DNA of 63,120 nt. Source: Treponema sp. GTDB taxonomy: Bacteria > Spirochaetota > Spirochaetia > Treponematales > Treponemataceae. Under the pieces are notes generated by a model. That model saw only the letters and a list, made by a program, of their open reading frames with translations. It ran no database searches and was not told the origin of the DNA. The DNA lies in contig JAEEYO010000076.1 of assembly GCA_016288205.1 (NCBI GenBank), positions 1-63,120 on the forward strand. The letters are read 5' to 3'. A program made the position numbers and the translations under genes. Positions 1 to 7,771 of this stretch are shown piece by piece. The first letter of the stretch is position 1, and each line of letters opens with the position of its first letter.

Positions 1-2
1 AA

Positions 3-314
3 GAAGTTGATGATGAAGATTTTAAAAAGCTGGCAATCAATGTCGCACACTATCACCACGAAAAATGGAACGGCCAGGGCTATCCCGAAAAACTTGTCGG
101 CGAACAGATTCCTTTTGAAGCGCGGGTAATGGCACTGGCAGATGTTTTTGATGCCCTTGTAAGCAAACGATGTTATAAAGACAGTTTTTCTTATGAAAAG
201 GCCTTTGAAATAATCAGCGAATCAGGCGGAAGTCATTTTGACCCGGAACTGACAAAAGAGTTTATTAAGTGCCGTGATCAGCTTGAAGATTTATATAACA
301 GACTTAATGTATAA
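3..314 (+). CDS. HD-GYP domain c-di-GMP phosphodiesterase, C-terminal fragment
   Basis: The reading frame is open from the left edge of the window, so the 5' part of the gene lies outside. The visible 103 residues contain the diagnostic end of an HD-GYP domain: a histidine cluster (AHYHHEKWNG), then the GYP-type motif GQGYPEKL, then the ARVMALADVFDAL segment and the SGGSHFDPEL motif near the C-terminus. HD-GYP proteins hydrolyse c-di-GMP using a metal centre whose later ligands are these histidines and the aspartate of LADVFD. The N-terminal sensor or receiver part cannot be seen. It converges with the ATPase gene on the other strand, with 6 bp between the two stop codons. Confidence 0.93.
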   Translation, partial: EVDDEDFKKLAINVAHYHHEKWNGQGYPEKLVGEQIPFEARVMALADVFDALVSKRCYKDSFSYEKAFEIISESGGSHFDPELTKEFIKCRDQLEDLYNRLNV

Positions 315-320
315 GCAATC

Positions 321-1634
321 TTACATATCATCCATGGATAGTCCGGAAACTTTTTGGGTGTAGCCATTTAAGTTTTGCATAAAGGCATCTGCTTTGGACT
401 GAACTTTTGAAAGGTTGATATTCTTAGTCTGGCGTTTTACTTCGTAGATGTCGCAGGATTTTTCCAAATCGTTTATGGTGATGATGTCAATTTCGTTCAT
501 GGATTTTCTGTCCCACCAGCCGCCTATTTTTGTGATTTTGCCTTCTTCCTTTAGCTTTGCGGTAAAGTACCGTTCCAGAGTTTTTCCTGTAAAACTCTCG
601 TAATCGCGGAGAATGAGCTCTTTTAGCATGTCGTAATTTCCAAGCTCGATTAAATCCTGATGCGAATAAATGAAACGGAAATAAAAGAGCATGTATTCAT
701 CCACAATCTGCCATCTTGTATTACGGCTTTCTGATTTTGAAAGCAATGGGCGAATTTGATCTGTGATTCCGAATACTTTCTGAAGATTTTGCAGATAAGC
801 TCCGGTGTTTTTCTGGATGACAGAATCTATTTCACTTTGAGTTGTGAGGCCTCTCGAAATTGCCTGAAGAATTGAAAAATAGATTCCGTAGTCTTTGCCT
901 ATTTCACTAATTAAGATGTCGCGGCCGTCTGCAAGGAATGGGGATGCCATATTGCAGACTGAGCCAATCATTTTTGCTTTTGTCGTCGCTCCGGCGTTCA
1001 TCAGGAGGAAGATGTATTTTGCCACCCCACCGCTCAGCATATAAAGGCAAAGAAGATCTTCCGCTTTATATTTTGGATTGAAGTCCCGAAGAATTGTTTT
1101 TACGACTGACGGTGTAAATGGCTTCAGGTGAATGTTATGCGTTGAACGTCCGAACAAGGGCTCTTTTTCGTCTTTGAAGATTTTTGTCATGAGTGAGTAG
1201 ATTGAGCCGCAGACAATCAGATTTATTTTTGAGTTTGCTTTCTGACTGTCCCAGACATTCTGCATCTGGCTGAAAAAAGCTTTGTTTATATACTCAATAT
1301 CCTGGAATTCATCGATTACAAGCGTGAAATGATTTGTCTGTGAATGTGTCATTATCTGCTCAAACAAATCCGAAAGCTTGTCCACTTTACCAAAAATTTT
1401 TAGTCCTATGCTTTCCTCCAGATTTTTTTGCCATTGCTCGCAAAGTGATTTTTCTGCACTGCGGGATGTAAAGAGATAGGCACTTTTTTTTCCGTTTATA
1501 AAATGCTTAAGAAGCTGGGTCTTACCTATTCGGCGGCGGCCAGTGAGGACTGTAAAACATGCCGTCTTTTCTGACTGCTTTTCAATTTGCGCCAAAGCTT
1601 CGAGTTCGTTTATTCTGTCGTAAAACTTTTCCAT
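321..1634 (-). CDS. AAA-family ATPase with C-terminal DUF234-like nuclease-type region
   Basis: A 437-residue protein. Walker A is TGRRRIGKTQ (about residues 31-40) and Walker B is LVIDEFQD (about 105-112), the pattern of the archaeal-type ATPases often annotated 'ATP-binding protein, DUF234'. The C-terminal part contains GGWWDRKSMNEIDII followed by CDIYEVKRQ, which resembles a PD-(D/E)xK nuclease core (D, then ExK). The start at 1634 is preferred over an upstream ATG at 1652 because GGGGAG lies 7 nt before it. The cellular role of this family is not established; members are often found in accessory or toxin-like settings. Its 5' side faces a long palindromic region (1661-1695) that probably controls it. 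Confidence 0.85.
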   Translation of the reverse strand: MEKFYDRINELEALAQIEKQSEKTACFTVLTGRRRIGKTQLLKHFINGKKSAYLFTSRSAEKSLCEQWQKNLEESIGLKIFGKVDKLSDLFEQIMTHSQTNHFTLVIDEFQDIEYINKAFFSQMQNVWDSQKANSKINLIVCGSIYSLMTKIFKDEKEPLFGRSTHNIHLKPFTPSVVKTILRDFNPKYKAEDLLCLYMLSGGVAKYIFLLMNAGATTKAKMIGSVCNMASPFLADGRDILISEIGKDYGIYFSILQAISRGLTTQSEIDSVIQKNTGAYLQNLQKVFGITDQIRPLLSKSESRNTRWQIVDEYMLFYFRFIYSHQDLIELGNYDMLKELILRDYESFTGKTLERYFTAKLKEEGKITKIGGWWDRKSMNEIDIITINDLEKSCDIYEVKRQTKNINLSKVQSKADAFMQNLNGYTQKVSGLSMDDM

Positions 1635-1660
1635 TTTGCAGCTCCCCCACAATGCCAGTT

Positions 1661-1695
1661 AATATAATGACCATTAAATTAATGACCATTATATT
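1661..1695. promoter_or_regulatory. Palindromic control region of the ATPase gene
   Basis: AATGACCATTA occurs twice (1666-1676 and 1681-1691), 15 bp apart. The outer arms AATATAAT and ATTATATT make the whole 35-bp stretch close to a dyad. It lies directly upstream of the ATPase start at 1634 and is distinct from the PadR promoter further right. It looks like a tandem repressor-binding site that also supplies AT-rich -10 sequence; the binding protein is unknown. Confidence 0.55.
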
Positions 1696-1735
1696 ATCAA
1701 ATTTCCTTAAAGTCAACTTTTTTCTAAAAAACCGC

Positions 1736-1764
1736 TTGACAAATATATCAGGCTGCGATATATT
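1736..1764 (+). promoter_or_regulatory. PadR promoter with embedded operator
   Basis: A perfect -35 TTGACA (1736-1741) is separated by 17 bp from TATATT (1759-1764). The inverted repeat ATATATC-N7-GATATAT (1743-1749 and 1757-1763) fills the spacer and overlaps the -10 box. Further CGATATA/CGATACAT elements follow at 1776-1800. This is the geometry expected for steric autorepression by the PadR protein encoded immediately downstream. Confidence 0.75.
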
Positions 1765-1830
1765 GTATTTAACTTCGATATAGCGGAGTGCGATACATCG
1801 AGATGCGAAAATATTTCCAGGAGGTTGAAA

Positions 1831-2142
1831 GTGGATGCCAAAATAAAGCGCGTGTATGTGCCCATGACGGAAACGGGATTTTACATCCTGTTCTGCCTGC
1901 AAGACGAAATGCACGGATACAGTATCACTCAGAAAGTCCGCGAGATGACGGGCGGAGAAGTGGAGATAGGGCCGGGCACTATGTACGGAAGCCTTGGAAA
2001 AATGGAAAAGGACGGATTAATCAGCTTTGTGCGGGAAGAGGAAAAACGGAAGATTTACGCAATCACCGAAACCGGCAGGGAAGTCCTAGATTTGGAAATC
2101 AGCAGAATCAAGCGGCTGTATAAAAACATAACGGAGGCATAA
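1831..2142 (+). CDS. PadR family transcriptional regulator
   Basis: About 103 residues with a winged-helix core: YILFCLQDEMHGYSITQKVREMTGGEVEIGPGTMYGSLGKMEKDGLI, then a basic wing (EEEKRKIYAITETGREVL). The GPGTMYGSL recognition-helix segment is characteristic of PadR proteins. AGGAGG (1819-1824) abuts the TTG at 1825 but is ideally spaced, 6 nt, from the GTG at 1831, so GTG 1831 is taken as the start. The protein lacks a long C-terminal dimerisation domain, so it is the short PadR class. It is followed after 1 nt by a DUF2812 gene, a very common pairing in which PadR represses its own operon in response to envelope-active or xenobiotic signals. The effector here is unknown. Confidence 0.93.
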   Translation: MDAKIKRVYVPMTETGFYILFCLQDEMHGYSITQKVREMTGGEVEIGPGTMYGSLGKMEKDGLISFVREEEKRKIYAITETGREVLDLEISRIKRLYKNITEA

Positions 2143-2143
2143 A

Positions 2144-2713
2144 ATGAAAAATAAAAAGACAATGTTCAGAATCTACACGCTTTTTGAATACGAGGAGGAG
2201 CAGGCATTTTTGGAAGAGCAGCACAGAAAAGGATGGCGTTGCACCGGCTTCAAGATTCCAGGATTCTACAGCTTTGAAAAATGCGAGCCAGAAGAAGCGG
2301 CCTACAGGATTGATTTTGCCGACACAAAATGCAGCGACGAGACTTCCTACAGACAGCTTTTTGCGGACAACGGATGGGAATTCCTGTGGGCTGTGAACGG
2401 ATTCTCAATCTTCCGAAAGATGCCCGGCTCAAACGGCGGAAAAGAGGAAAACGAGATTTTCACAGACCATGAATCCAGAATCAGCATGATGAAAAAAATC
2501 CAGAAGCGGAGACTTCTTCCCATCATCCTGATTTTCCTCTGCCTGATCGTACCGAACATCATAAAGCTTTTCCGCAGTACCAGCGCAACATGGGACGGAG
2601 GAGACATCGCACTGAACATAACATGGAGCGTCGTCGCAGTTTTGTACCTGCTAATCTTCATAAAGTCCTTCCTGAAAATCCGTGCCCTGAAAAAGAAGTA
2701 CGACGTAAAATAA
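2144..2713 (+). CDS. DUF2812 membrane protein
   Basis: A 189-residue protein with an N-terminal soluble domain (FRIYTLFEYEEEQAFLEEQHRKGWRC, then a YRIDF strand), the usual DUF2812 signature. Two hydrophobic segments follow at about residues 121-140 and 155-177, and a basic C-terminus ends it. It starts 1 nt after the padR stop with GGAGG at 2133-2137, so the two genes form one operon. Members of this family are typically PadR-controlled membrane proteins of unknown biochemical function. Confidence 0.88.
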   Translation: MKNKKTMFRIYTLFEYEEEQAFLEEQHRKGWRCTGFKIPGFYSFEKCEPEEAAYRIDFADTKCSDETSYRQLFADNGWEFLWAVNGFSIFRKMPGSNGGKEENEIFTDHESRISMMKKIQKRRLLPIILIFLCLIVPNIIKLFRSTSATWDGGDIALNITWSVVAVLYLLIFIKSFLKIRALKKKYDVK

Positions 2714-2731
2714 AAAATGTGCTCCCATAAA

Positions 2732-2956
2732 AGGCAAGTGCAAATCCAAATTGAATTTGAGAAACATAAACCTTAATAGGGGAACGCTTCCATTTGCGGT
2801 GGGAACCGTGCCAATCAGTCATGGGTGTGCGGTATAAGGTATTGCACTCACTTCGTTCGGCCCGCACAAATGTCTGCTTGTCACGAACCCCACCTCCATT
2901 ACAGCGTTCCCCCACTCAATATTTGATTTCCCATGCAATATTTTTAGCACTTGCCT
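2732..2956. repeat. Nested inverted-repeat intergenic element
   Basis: This occupies most of the 308-bp gene-free stretch 2714-3021. Three nested complementary arm pairs are visible: AGGCAAGTGC (2732-2741) with GCACTTGCCT (2947-2956), GGGGAACGCT (2779-2788) with AGCGTTCCCC (2903-2912), and the less perfect GGTGGGAACCGTG (from 2798) with CACGAACCCCACC (2882-2894). The loop carries CACTCACTTCGTTCG. No protein-coding frame is convincing. It may be a small non-autonomous element or a structured RNA. Confidence 0.6.
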
Positions 2957-2971
2957 CACACATTTTTTTCG

Positions 2972-3001
2972 ATAGACCTTTTTCACAATACAAGGTATAA
3001 T
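2972..3001 (+). promoter_or_regulatory. Predicted promoter of the EAL gene
   Basis: A perfect -10 TATAAT (2996-3001) is preceded at 18 bp by a weaker -35 TTCACA (2972-2977). The transcript would start about 14 nt before the ATG at 3022, leaving room for the AGAGG sequence seen there. Confidence 0.6.
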
Positions 3002-3021
3002 GGAAGAGTCAGAGGTCTATT

Positions 3022-4824
3022 ATGTTTATAAACAAGCTAAATCAAATCTACAAGCCGAAAAGGACGCTCTATTATTTTGAGCCGGAACAGAGCGACTTGG
3101 ATGATTTTTACAACAAGAAGATTCCACAAAAAATATCCCGGTATGAGAATGCGTTCGGGACTTACGACAAGCCCGGAGTTTTTTATCTGCCCTCGCTCGA
3201 CAAAAGCGTAATCGGGATTGAGTACAGGAACGGAGACCCCGCAGTCAGCTACCCGGCCGACCTTGATTTTCTTGAGCTTGACGAGACTTTTTTCTATGCC
3301 ATTGAAATTGAATACGAAAACGAGATTGCCCTTGATGCAATAGAGACGATTTTTGAGAACATCGCGAAGGATGACGACGCACACAGGCAGTTCACCGACC
3401 TCTCCATAAAAAAAGACTCCCCGCTGATTTCAATCTTCTCGGGTGTGAGCGGAAAAAAAATCAGGATTCTCTATGAGTGGAAGGTTGACCGCGACAGGGC
3501 AAGGGACGTGATGGAGGACAAGATAGAAAAGTTCAAGGCCGAAGACCTCTACCATACGGCTTTCTTTGACTCAATCACAAAGCACTACTCCTGGAATCAC
3601 CTCGTACCCTACCTTGAGATGCCGATGGATGCGAACATCAGGGATTACGCCTTCGCGCATTTTGACATCAAGGAGTTCCGCACCATAAATGAAATCTACG
3701 GACACATTGCGGCGAACAACGTTCTCTCAAACATCGTGCGGGCCATGAACGAAAGTGATTTTATCTACGCAAGCGCAAGATGCCACAACGACAATTTCGC
3801 CATGCTGATAAAGGACATGCCCCAGGAAGAGACCATTGCAAAGCTTGAGGAGTTCTTTGAAAATCTGTCTCACCTTGAGGAGGACCCTGAGTACAAAATC
3901 TACTACCGCTGCGGATTTGTCCCCATGCAGATGTCCATTCTCTCGGGAAACCGTGTGGCCGACGCGGGAAAGATGGCGCAGAGTCTCGGAAACACACCGA
4001 ACCAGACCGACATCGTAATCTACACGGACAAAATGCACGACGACATCCTGTGGGGAAATTACATCAAGGCATACGCGGACACAGCAATCAAAAACAATGA
4101 GTTCCTCGTTTACCTGCAGCCGAAGTTCGACATCAACACGGAAAAAATCAAGGGAGCCGAGGCACTGATCAGATGGAACTACAAGGGAAGGGAATTTCTT
4201 TCGCCGGCACGCTTCATTCCGTTTTTTGAAAAGGACGGAAACATCGGAAAGATTGACGACCTTGTTTTGAAAAAAGTATGCGAGAGTTTTGCAAAATGGA
4301 AGAGCGAGGGACGCCCTTTGTTCCCGATTTCCGTGAACCTCTCACGCAGCCAGATGGACGACCGGAATCTCATAGCCCATCTCACGCAGATTGTGGACTT
4401 CTACGGTGTTGATCATTCCCTGATAGACTTTGAGCTGACCGAAAGCGCGACCTACGATGACATGGACTACATGATTCAGGTCCTTGATGACCTGCGCAAA
4501 AAGGGATTTAAAATTTCCATGGATGATTTCGGCACCGGCTACTCCTCACTTTCACTCCTCACACGCATGCCCCTGGACACCCTGAAAATCGACAAGAGTT
4601 TCGTTGACAAAATCGTTGCGGAAAACCAGAGCCCTAAGGACATCGCCGTAATCAAGCACATAATCCTCCTCGCAAAGGAACTTCGTTTCACATGCCTTGC
4701 CGAAGGAGCGGAGCAAAAGCATCAGGTTGAAAAACTCAGGACCCTTGGCTGCGAGGTAATCCAGGGCTACTACTACAGCAAACCGATCCCCATGGCAGAG
4801 TACGAAAGATTGTATTTGCAATAG
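3022..4824 (+). CDS. EAL-domain c-di-GMP phosphodiesterase with degenerate GGDEF domain
   Basis: A 600-residue cytoplasmic protein. Residues 1-200 form an uncharacterised N-terminal region. A GGDEF-like domain follows (about 205-335) with FAHFDIKEFRTINEIYGH, but the catalytic loop reads CHNDNF where GGDEF is expected, so cyclase activity is unlikely. The EAL domain (about 360-600) keeps its catalytic set: EAL in GAEALIRW, the Asn of SVNLSRSQ, the Glu of ELTES, DDFGTGYSS, the Lys of LKIDKSFV, the Glu residues of LAEGAE, and QGYYYSKP. It should hydrolyse c-di-GMP, with the degenerate GGDEF possibly acting as a GTP or allosteric site. No membrane segment was found. Confidence 0.95.
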   Translation: MFINKLNQIYKPKRTLYYFEPEQSDLDDFYNKKIPQKISRYENAFGTYDKPGVFYLPSLDKSVIGIEYRNGDPAVSYPADLDFLELDETFFYAIEIEYENEIALDAIETIFENIAKDDDAHRQFTDLSIKKDSPLISIFSGVSGKKIRILYEWKVDRDRARDVMEDKIEKFKAEDLYHTAFFDSITKHYSWNHLVPYLEMPMDANIRDYAFAHFDIKEFRTINEIYGHIAANNVLSNIVRAMNESDFIYASARCHNDNFAMLIKDMPQEETIAKLEEFFENLSHLEEDPEYKIYYRCGFVPMQMSILSGNRVADAGKMAQSLGNTPNQTDIVIYTDKMHDDILWGNYIKAYADTAIKNNEFLVYLQPKFDINTEKIKGAEALIRWNYKGREFLSPARFIPFFEKDGNIGKIDDLVLKKVCESFAKWKSEGRPLFPISVNLSRSQMDDRNLIAHLTQIVDFYGVDHSLIDFELTESATYDDMDYMIQVLDDLRKKGFKISMDDFGTGYSSLSLLTRMPLDTLKIDKSFVDKIVAENQSPKDIAVIKHIILLAKELRFTCLAEGAEQKHQVEKLRTLGCEVIQGYYYSKPIPMAEYERLYLQ

Positions 4825-4880
4825 CCCCGATCAAATCCATGCCACTTTGAATTTTTCCGCAAATATTATCGCTTTTTTTT
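4822..4880. repeat. Interspersed repeat, variant copy with rearranged blocks
   Basis: TAGCCCCGATCAAATCC (4822-4838), then GCCACTTTG, then GCAAATATTATCG (4859-4871). The same blocks recur in the opposite order at 5352-5453 and 6145-6276. Its left end overlaps the stop codon of the EAL gene. Confidence 0.55.
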
Positions 4881-4908
4881 GAAAAACCGATTCAGGCATA
4901 AATCCGAT

Positions 4909-5289
4909 TCATTCTTGAATCAGATTCACCCTTGCGGTGTTACTTGAATTTCCGGCATTGACTGTCGCGGCAAGTCCATCATCTGACGTAAACTCAACGC
5001 AAATATTTGACGAATCCTGCACATATCCGGTCGAAACGGAATAGTTTTGCTCTGAGAAACTTATTTTGAATGAAACGGACTCCGCTGCCCCTCGAACCAC
5101 TATTGACTGTGACTCACCGGATTCAATCGACATTGGGAGGGAAAAATCCCCGTTAAGGCTACAGTCTGTTACGGAAATTTCGGAACCTGTGGAATTCACC
5201 AAAGAAATATTTTTCTCCAAAAGTCCGTCGCTGCAAGAGCATAAAAGAAACGCAATACAAACAAAACTAAACAAAATTGTATTTTTCAT
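4909..5289 (-). CDS. Small predicted lipoprotein, function unknown
   Basis: A 126-residue protein starting MKNTILFSFVCIAFLLCSC, a type II signal peptide with the lipobox cysteine at about residue 19. The start at 5289 is set by GGAGG 8 nt upstream; a longer frame to 5355 has no such support. The mature part is rich in Ser, Asn and Gly and appears to be all beta (SLVNSTGSEISVTDCSL... SIVVRGAAESVSFKISF), like a small immunoglobulin-like or jelly-roll domain. It belongs to no family I recognise. It lies between two copies of a short interspersed repeat, so it may have moved as a cassette. Confidence 0.75.
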   Translation of the reverse strand: MKNTILFSFVCIAFLLCSCSDGLLEKNISLVNSTGSEISVTDCSLNGDFSLPMSIESGESQSIVVRGAAESVSFKISFSEQNYSVSTGYVQDSSNICVEFTSDDGLAATVNAGNSSNTARVNLIQE

Positions 5290-5351
5290 AATTAACCTCC
5301 AAAATAAACACAATTTAGGAATCTCCAAAATGGATTTCCAGAAACTCCTCC

Positions 5352-5453
5352 GCAAATATTATCGATTTTTTTATGAGGAGATGTCACACGGATTTGTTCG
5401 CAACTAACGTTGCTCACTGAAAAAAGCAAAGATTGTTAGCCCTGAGCAAATCC
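5352..5453. repeat. Interspersed repeat, copy between the two lipoprotein genes
   Basis: Begins GCAAATATTATCG (5352-5364) followed by a T run, and ends GTTAGCCCTGAGCAAATCC (5435-5453) followed by ACGCCACATTG. The ends match the copy at 6145-6276 while the middle differs. Confidence 0.6.
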
Positions 5454-5466
5454 ACGCCACATTGCC

Positions 5467-6132
5467 TTACCTGCTTTTCACAAAGCTGTGTGTGCAAACA
5501 GGATTTTCATCTTTGTCAACAAAATCTATTGTGATGGTCGAGCCATCGGGAATGGGTTTGTCAAAAACAATTTTGCTCAGATAATGGTAAGAATCAATGA
5601 AATAATTTTCTTTTACGCTGTAATTGTTGTCAGGCGTAACAGTGACAGATTTTACCTTATAGTAAGGATCTTTTTCCTTTGAGCCATCTGAAGTCCATGA
5701 AAACTGATAGTTGATTGTCTTGTCATCCACAAATTTTATTGACACAAGTTTGGGCTCCGTAGATTTTACAACATAGCACGTACAAACGATATCGGTATCA
5801 TCTTTCTCATGAAAATACAATGTTACAAGCGATCCGTCCGGGATGTCCCTGTTGAATTTTATTTTCATTTTTGCAGTTCCGAAAGTAAAAAGAGATTCTG
5901 GGCCCCCAGTTGAGTACAATATTTCATATTTCTCACTCGGTCTTGGCTCTATGGAAAATCTACTTGTATAGCACAGGCAGCTCTCATTATTATCGGTAGA
6001 AGACAAATAGCCGATTGTGTGATCATCCTCAAACCAAAGACACTCGACTACAGGACCTGAACTTATATTGGGACAGCTTACCAATAGAAGAGAAAATGCC
6101 GCTATCGCAAAAGAAAAAAATTTATTTTTCAT
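5467..6132 (-). CDS. Predicted lipoprotein with two internal repeats
   Basis: A 221-residue protein with signal peptide and lipobox (AAFSLLLVSC, Cys at about 20). The mature protein is an internal duplication: FNRDIPDGSLVTLYFHEKDD followed by CTCYVVKS in the first half matches FDKPIPDGSTITIDFVDKDE followed by CTHSFVKSR in the second, each preceded by a KI(K/V)F strand. This suggests two beta-sandwich modules on the cell surface or in the periplasm. AGGGGA precedes the ATG. It runs the same way as the lipoprotein gene downstream and is flanked by the same interspersed repeat. No function is assigned. Confidence 0.8.
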   Translation of the reverse strand: MKNKFFSFAIAAFSLLLVSCPNISSGPVVECLWFEDDHTIGYLSSTDNNESCLCYTSRFSIEPRPSEKYEILYSTGGPESLFTFGTAKMKIKFNRDIPDGSLVTLYFHEKDDTDIVCTCYVVKSTEPKLVSIKFVDDKTINYQFSWTSDGSKEKDPYYKVKSVTVTPDNNYSVKENYFIDSYHYLSKIVFDKPIPDGSTITIDFVDKDENPVCTHSFVKSR

Positions 6133-6144
6133 TTGAATTCCCCT

Positions 6145-6276
6145 GCAAATATTATCGCTTTTTTCTGGAAACTTGCAAGTCCAAAACCATCAAATATTAC
6201 ATATGTAATATTGGTATTACGTATGTAATATTGAGTTTTCGGATATAAGCGAAGGCCGTTAGCCCTGAGCAAATCC
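6145..6276. repeat. Interspersed repeat, copy with palindromic interior
   Basis: GCAAATATTATCG (6145-6157) at the left and GTTAGCCCTGAGCAAATCC (6258-6276) at the right match the copy at 5352-5453. The interior contains the tandem palindromes listed separately. Confidence 0.6.
6193..6232. promoter_or_regulatory. Tandem palindromes, candidate operator
   Basis: AATATTACATATGTAATATT (6193-6212) is a perfect 20-bp palindrome. It is followed at once by TATTACGTATGTAATA (6215-6230), nearly the same sequence, with centres about 20 bp (two helical turns) apart. Such spacing suits cooperative binding of two repressor dimers on one face of the DNA. The nearest downstream gene is the kinase at 6351. Confidence 0.5.
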
Positions 6277-6350
6277 GCTTGTCTTTTTTATCCATGCTGT
6301 TTCATTCATCCCCCCTCGACCAGATTCAAAAAATCTGTTAGCATAAAATC

Positions 6351-7286
6351 ATGAAAATAAATCTGCCGCAACATTTCAAATCCCTATCCGACGCGCTCTC
6401 ATCTCTCTTCGGTTCCGGCATATCCGTCAGAAGCAGGACACGGATTTCAGGAGGAGACATCAACGAGGCATACGCGCTTGTGCTCAGCGACGGACAGGTG
6501 GTTTTCATGAAGTCCAACTCGCACACACCCGAAGATTTTTTCAAGGCCGAGGCAGCGGGACTTTCCGCCATCGCATCCACAAAAACGATTCAGACACCGG
6601 AGATTCTTTGCACTGGAAGCGAGGCATCAGAATACGGATCATGCAATTTTCTTCTATTAAAATATGTCGAAAGCAGAAATCCACGCGATGACTTTTGGGA
6701 AACATTCGCAAGAAATCTAGCCGCCCTCCACAACGCGAACACGGAATGTTTTTTTGAAAGCGACGGAATGGAAAACCAAGCAGGCAAAAATCAGTTCGGA
6801 TTTTTTCAGGACAACTACATCGGTGAAAGACCCCAGCGCAACACCCCATGCGAAAGCTGGATTTCATTTTTCCGTGAGATGAGGCTCGCACCGCAGTTCA
6901 AATCCGCGGACAGATATTTTACGGACGAGCAGAGAAAGAGCATTTCTCATTTTCTTGACCACCTGGATGATTTTTTAATCGAGGGAAAACCTAGCCTGCT
7001 TCATGGAGACCTTTGGAGCGGAAACGTGATGTGCGGCCCAGACGGAAACGCCATGCTGATTGACCCCGCCACTTATGTTGGCCTTGCGGAGGCCGACATT
7101 GCCATGACGGAGCTCTTCGGAGGATTCCCGCCCGCATTTTACGGAGCCTACAAGGAGATAGTGCATTTTGAGCCAGGGTATGAGCTTCGGCGCGACATCT
7201 ACAATCTCTACCAGCTTTTGAACCACCTGAATCTTTTCGGCCACAGCTACCTTCCATCCGTCCTGCATATCCTGAGAAAATTTTAG
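6351..7286 (+). CDS. Fructosamine-3-kinase family protein
   Basis: A 311-residue protein-kinase-like phosphotransferase. SGGDINEAYAL (about 35) matches the family's ATP-binding loop. The catalytic loop is LLHGDLWSGNV (about 219-229), and the metal-binding segment is LIDPATYVGLAEADIAM, the fructosamine-kinase/COG3001 signature. These enzymes phosphorylate ketosamines on glycated proteins, or ribulosamine/erythrulosamine, as a repair step. Length and domain order are normal. The ATG follows an AT-rich TAGCAT/TAAAAT region with no ribosome-binding site, so the mRNA could be leaderless. It is followed by a GNAT gene after 28 bp. Confidence 0.93.
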   Translation: MKINLPQHFKSLSDALSSLFGSGISVRSRTRISGGDINEAYALVLSDGQVVFMKSNSHTPEDFFKAEAAGLSAIASTKTIQTPEILCTGSEASEYGSCNFLLLKYVESRNPRDDFWETFARNLAALHNANTECFFESDGMENQAGKNQFGFFQDNYIGERPQRNTPCESWISFFREMRLAPQFKSADRYFTDEQRKSISHFLDHLDDFLIEGKPSLLHGDLWSGNVMCGPDGNAMLIDPATYVGLAEADIAMTELFGGFPPAFYGAYKEIVHFEPGYELRRDIYNLYQLLNHLNLFGHSYLPSVLHILRKF

Positions 7287-7314
7287 AAAACGAACAACAA
7301 AGGAGACTTCTATT

Positions 7315-7761
7315 ATGGAAATCAGAGAATTAAATTTGAAGGATATTGACTCGCTTTTAGAGCTTTACGTTCAGCTGAGCGACGTGAACAAAAACTATTC
7401 CTACGAAAAATCTGTCGCGGTCTGGAAGGATGAGATTGAGAACAACAAGAACATCAAGTATTTCGGTGCTGTGGACAATGGCAGGGTTGTCTCCACGTGC
7501 TACTGCGCCATCATTCCGAACCTCACGAACGGAAGCAGGTCAATCGGATTTATTGAGAACGTGATCACCGATGAGAATTACCGCAAGCAGGGACTCGCAA
7601 AGAAAGTGATTGAGATGGCCGTCAATTTTGCGAAGGAGAATGACTGCTACAAAGTTTTTCTCGAAAGCGGTGTCGCAAGGACGGAGGCACACAAGTTCTA
7701 TGAGAAAATTGGATTTGAGACCGGCAGCAAAAAATCCTTCGTCATCTGGATGAAAGATTAA
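7315..7761 (+). CDS. GNAT family N-acetyltransferase
   Basis: A 148-residue protein. The acetyl-CoA-binding motif is VITDENYRKQGLAKKVIEMA (Q/RxxGxA pattern, about residues 82-101), preceded by the SIGFIENV strand and followed by CYKVFLESG and FYEKIGFE. AAAGGAG lies well placed before the ATG. The acceptor substrate cannot be read from sequence; amine, antibiotic or ribosomal-protein acceptors all occur in this family. It probably shares a transcript with the kinase upstream. Confidence 0.92.
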   Translation: MEIRELNLKDIDSLLELYVQLSDVNKNYSYEKSVAVWKDEIENNKNIKYFGAVDNGRVVSTCYCAIIPNLTNGSRSIGFIENVITDENYRKQGLAKKVIEMAVNFAKENDCYKVFLESGVARTEAHKFYEKIGFETGSKKSFVIWMKD

Positions 7762-7771
7762 GGAACGAATT

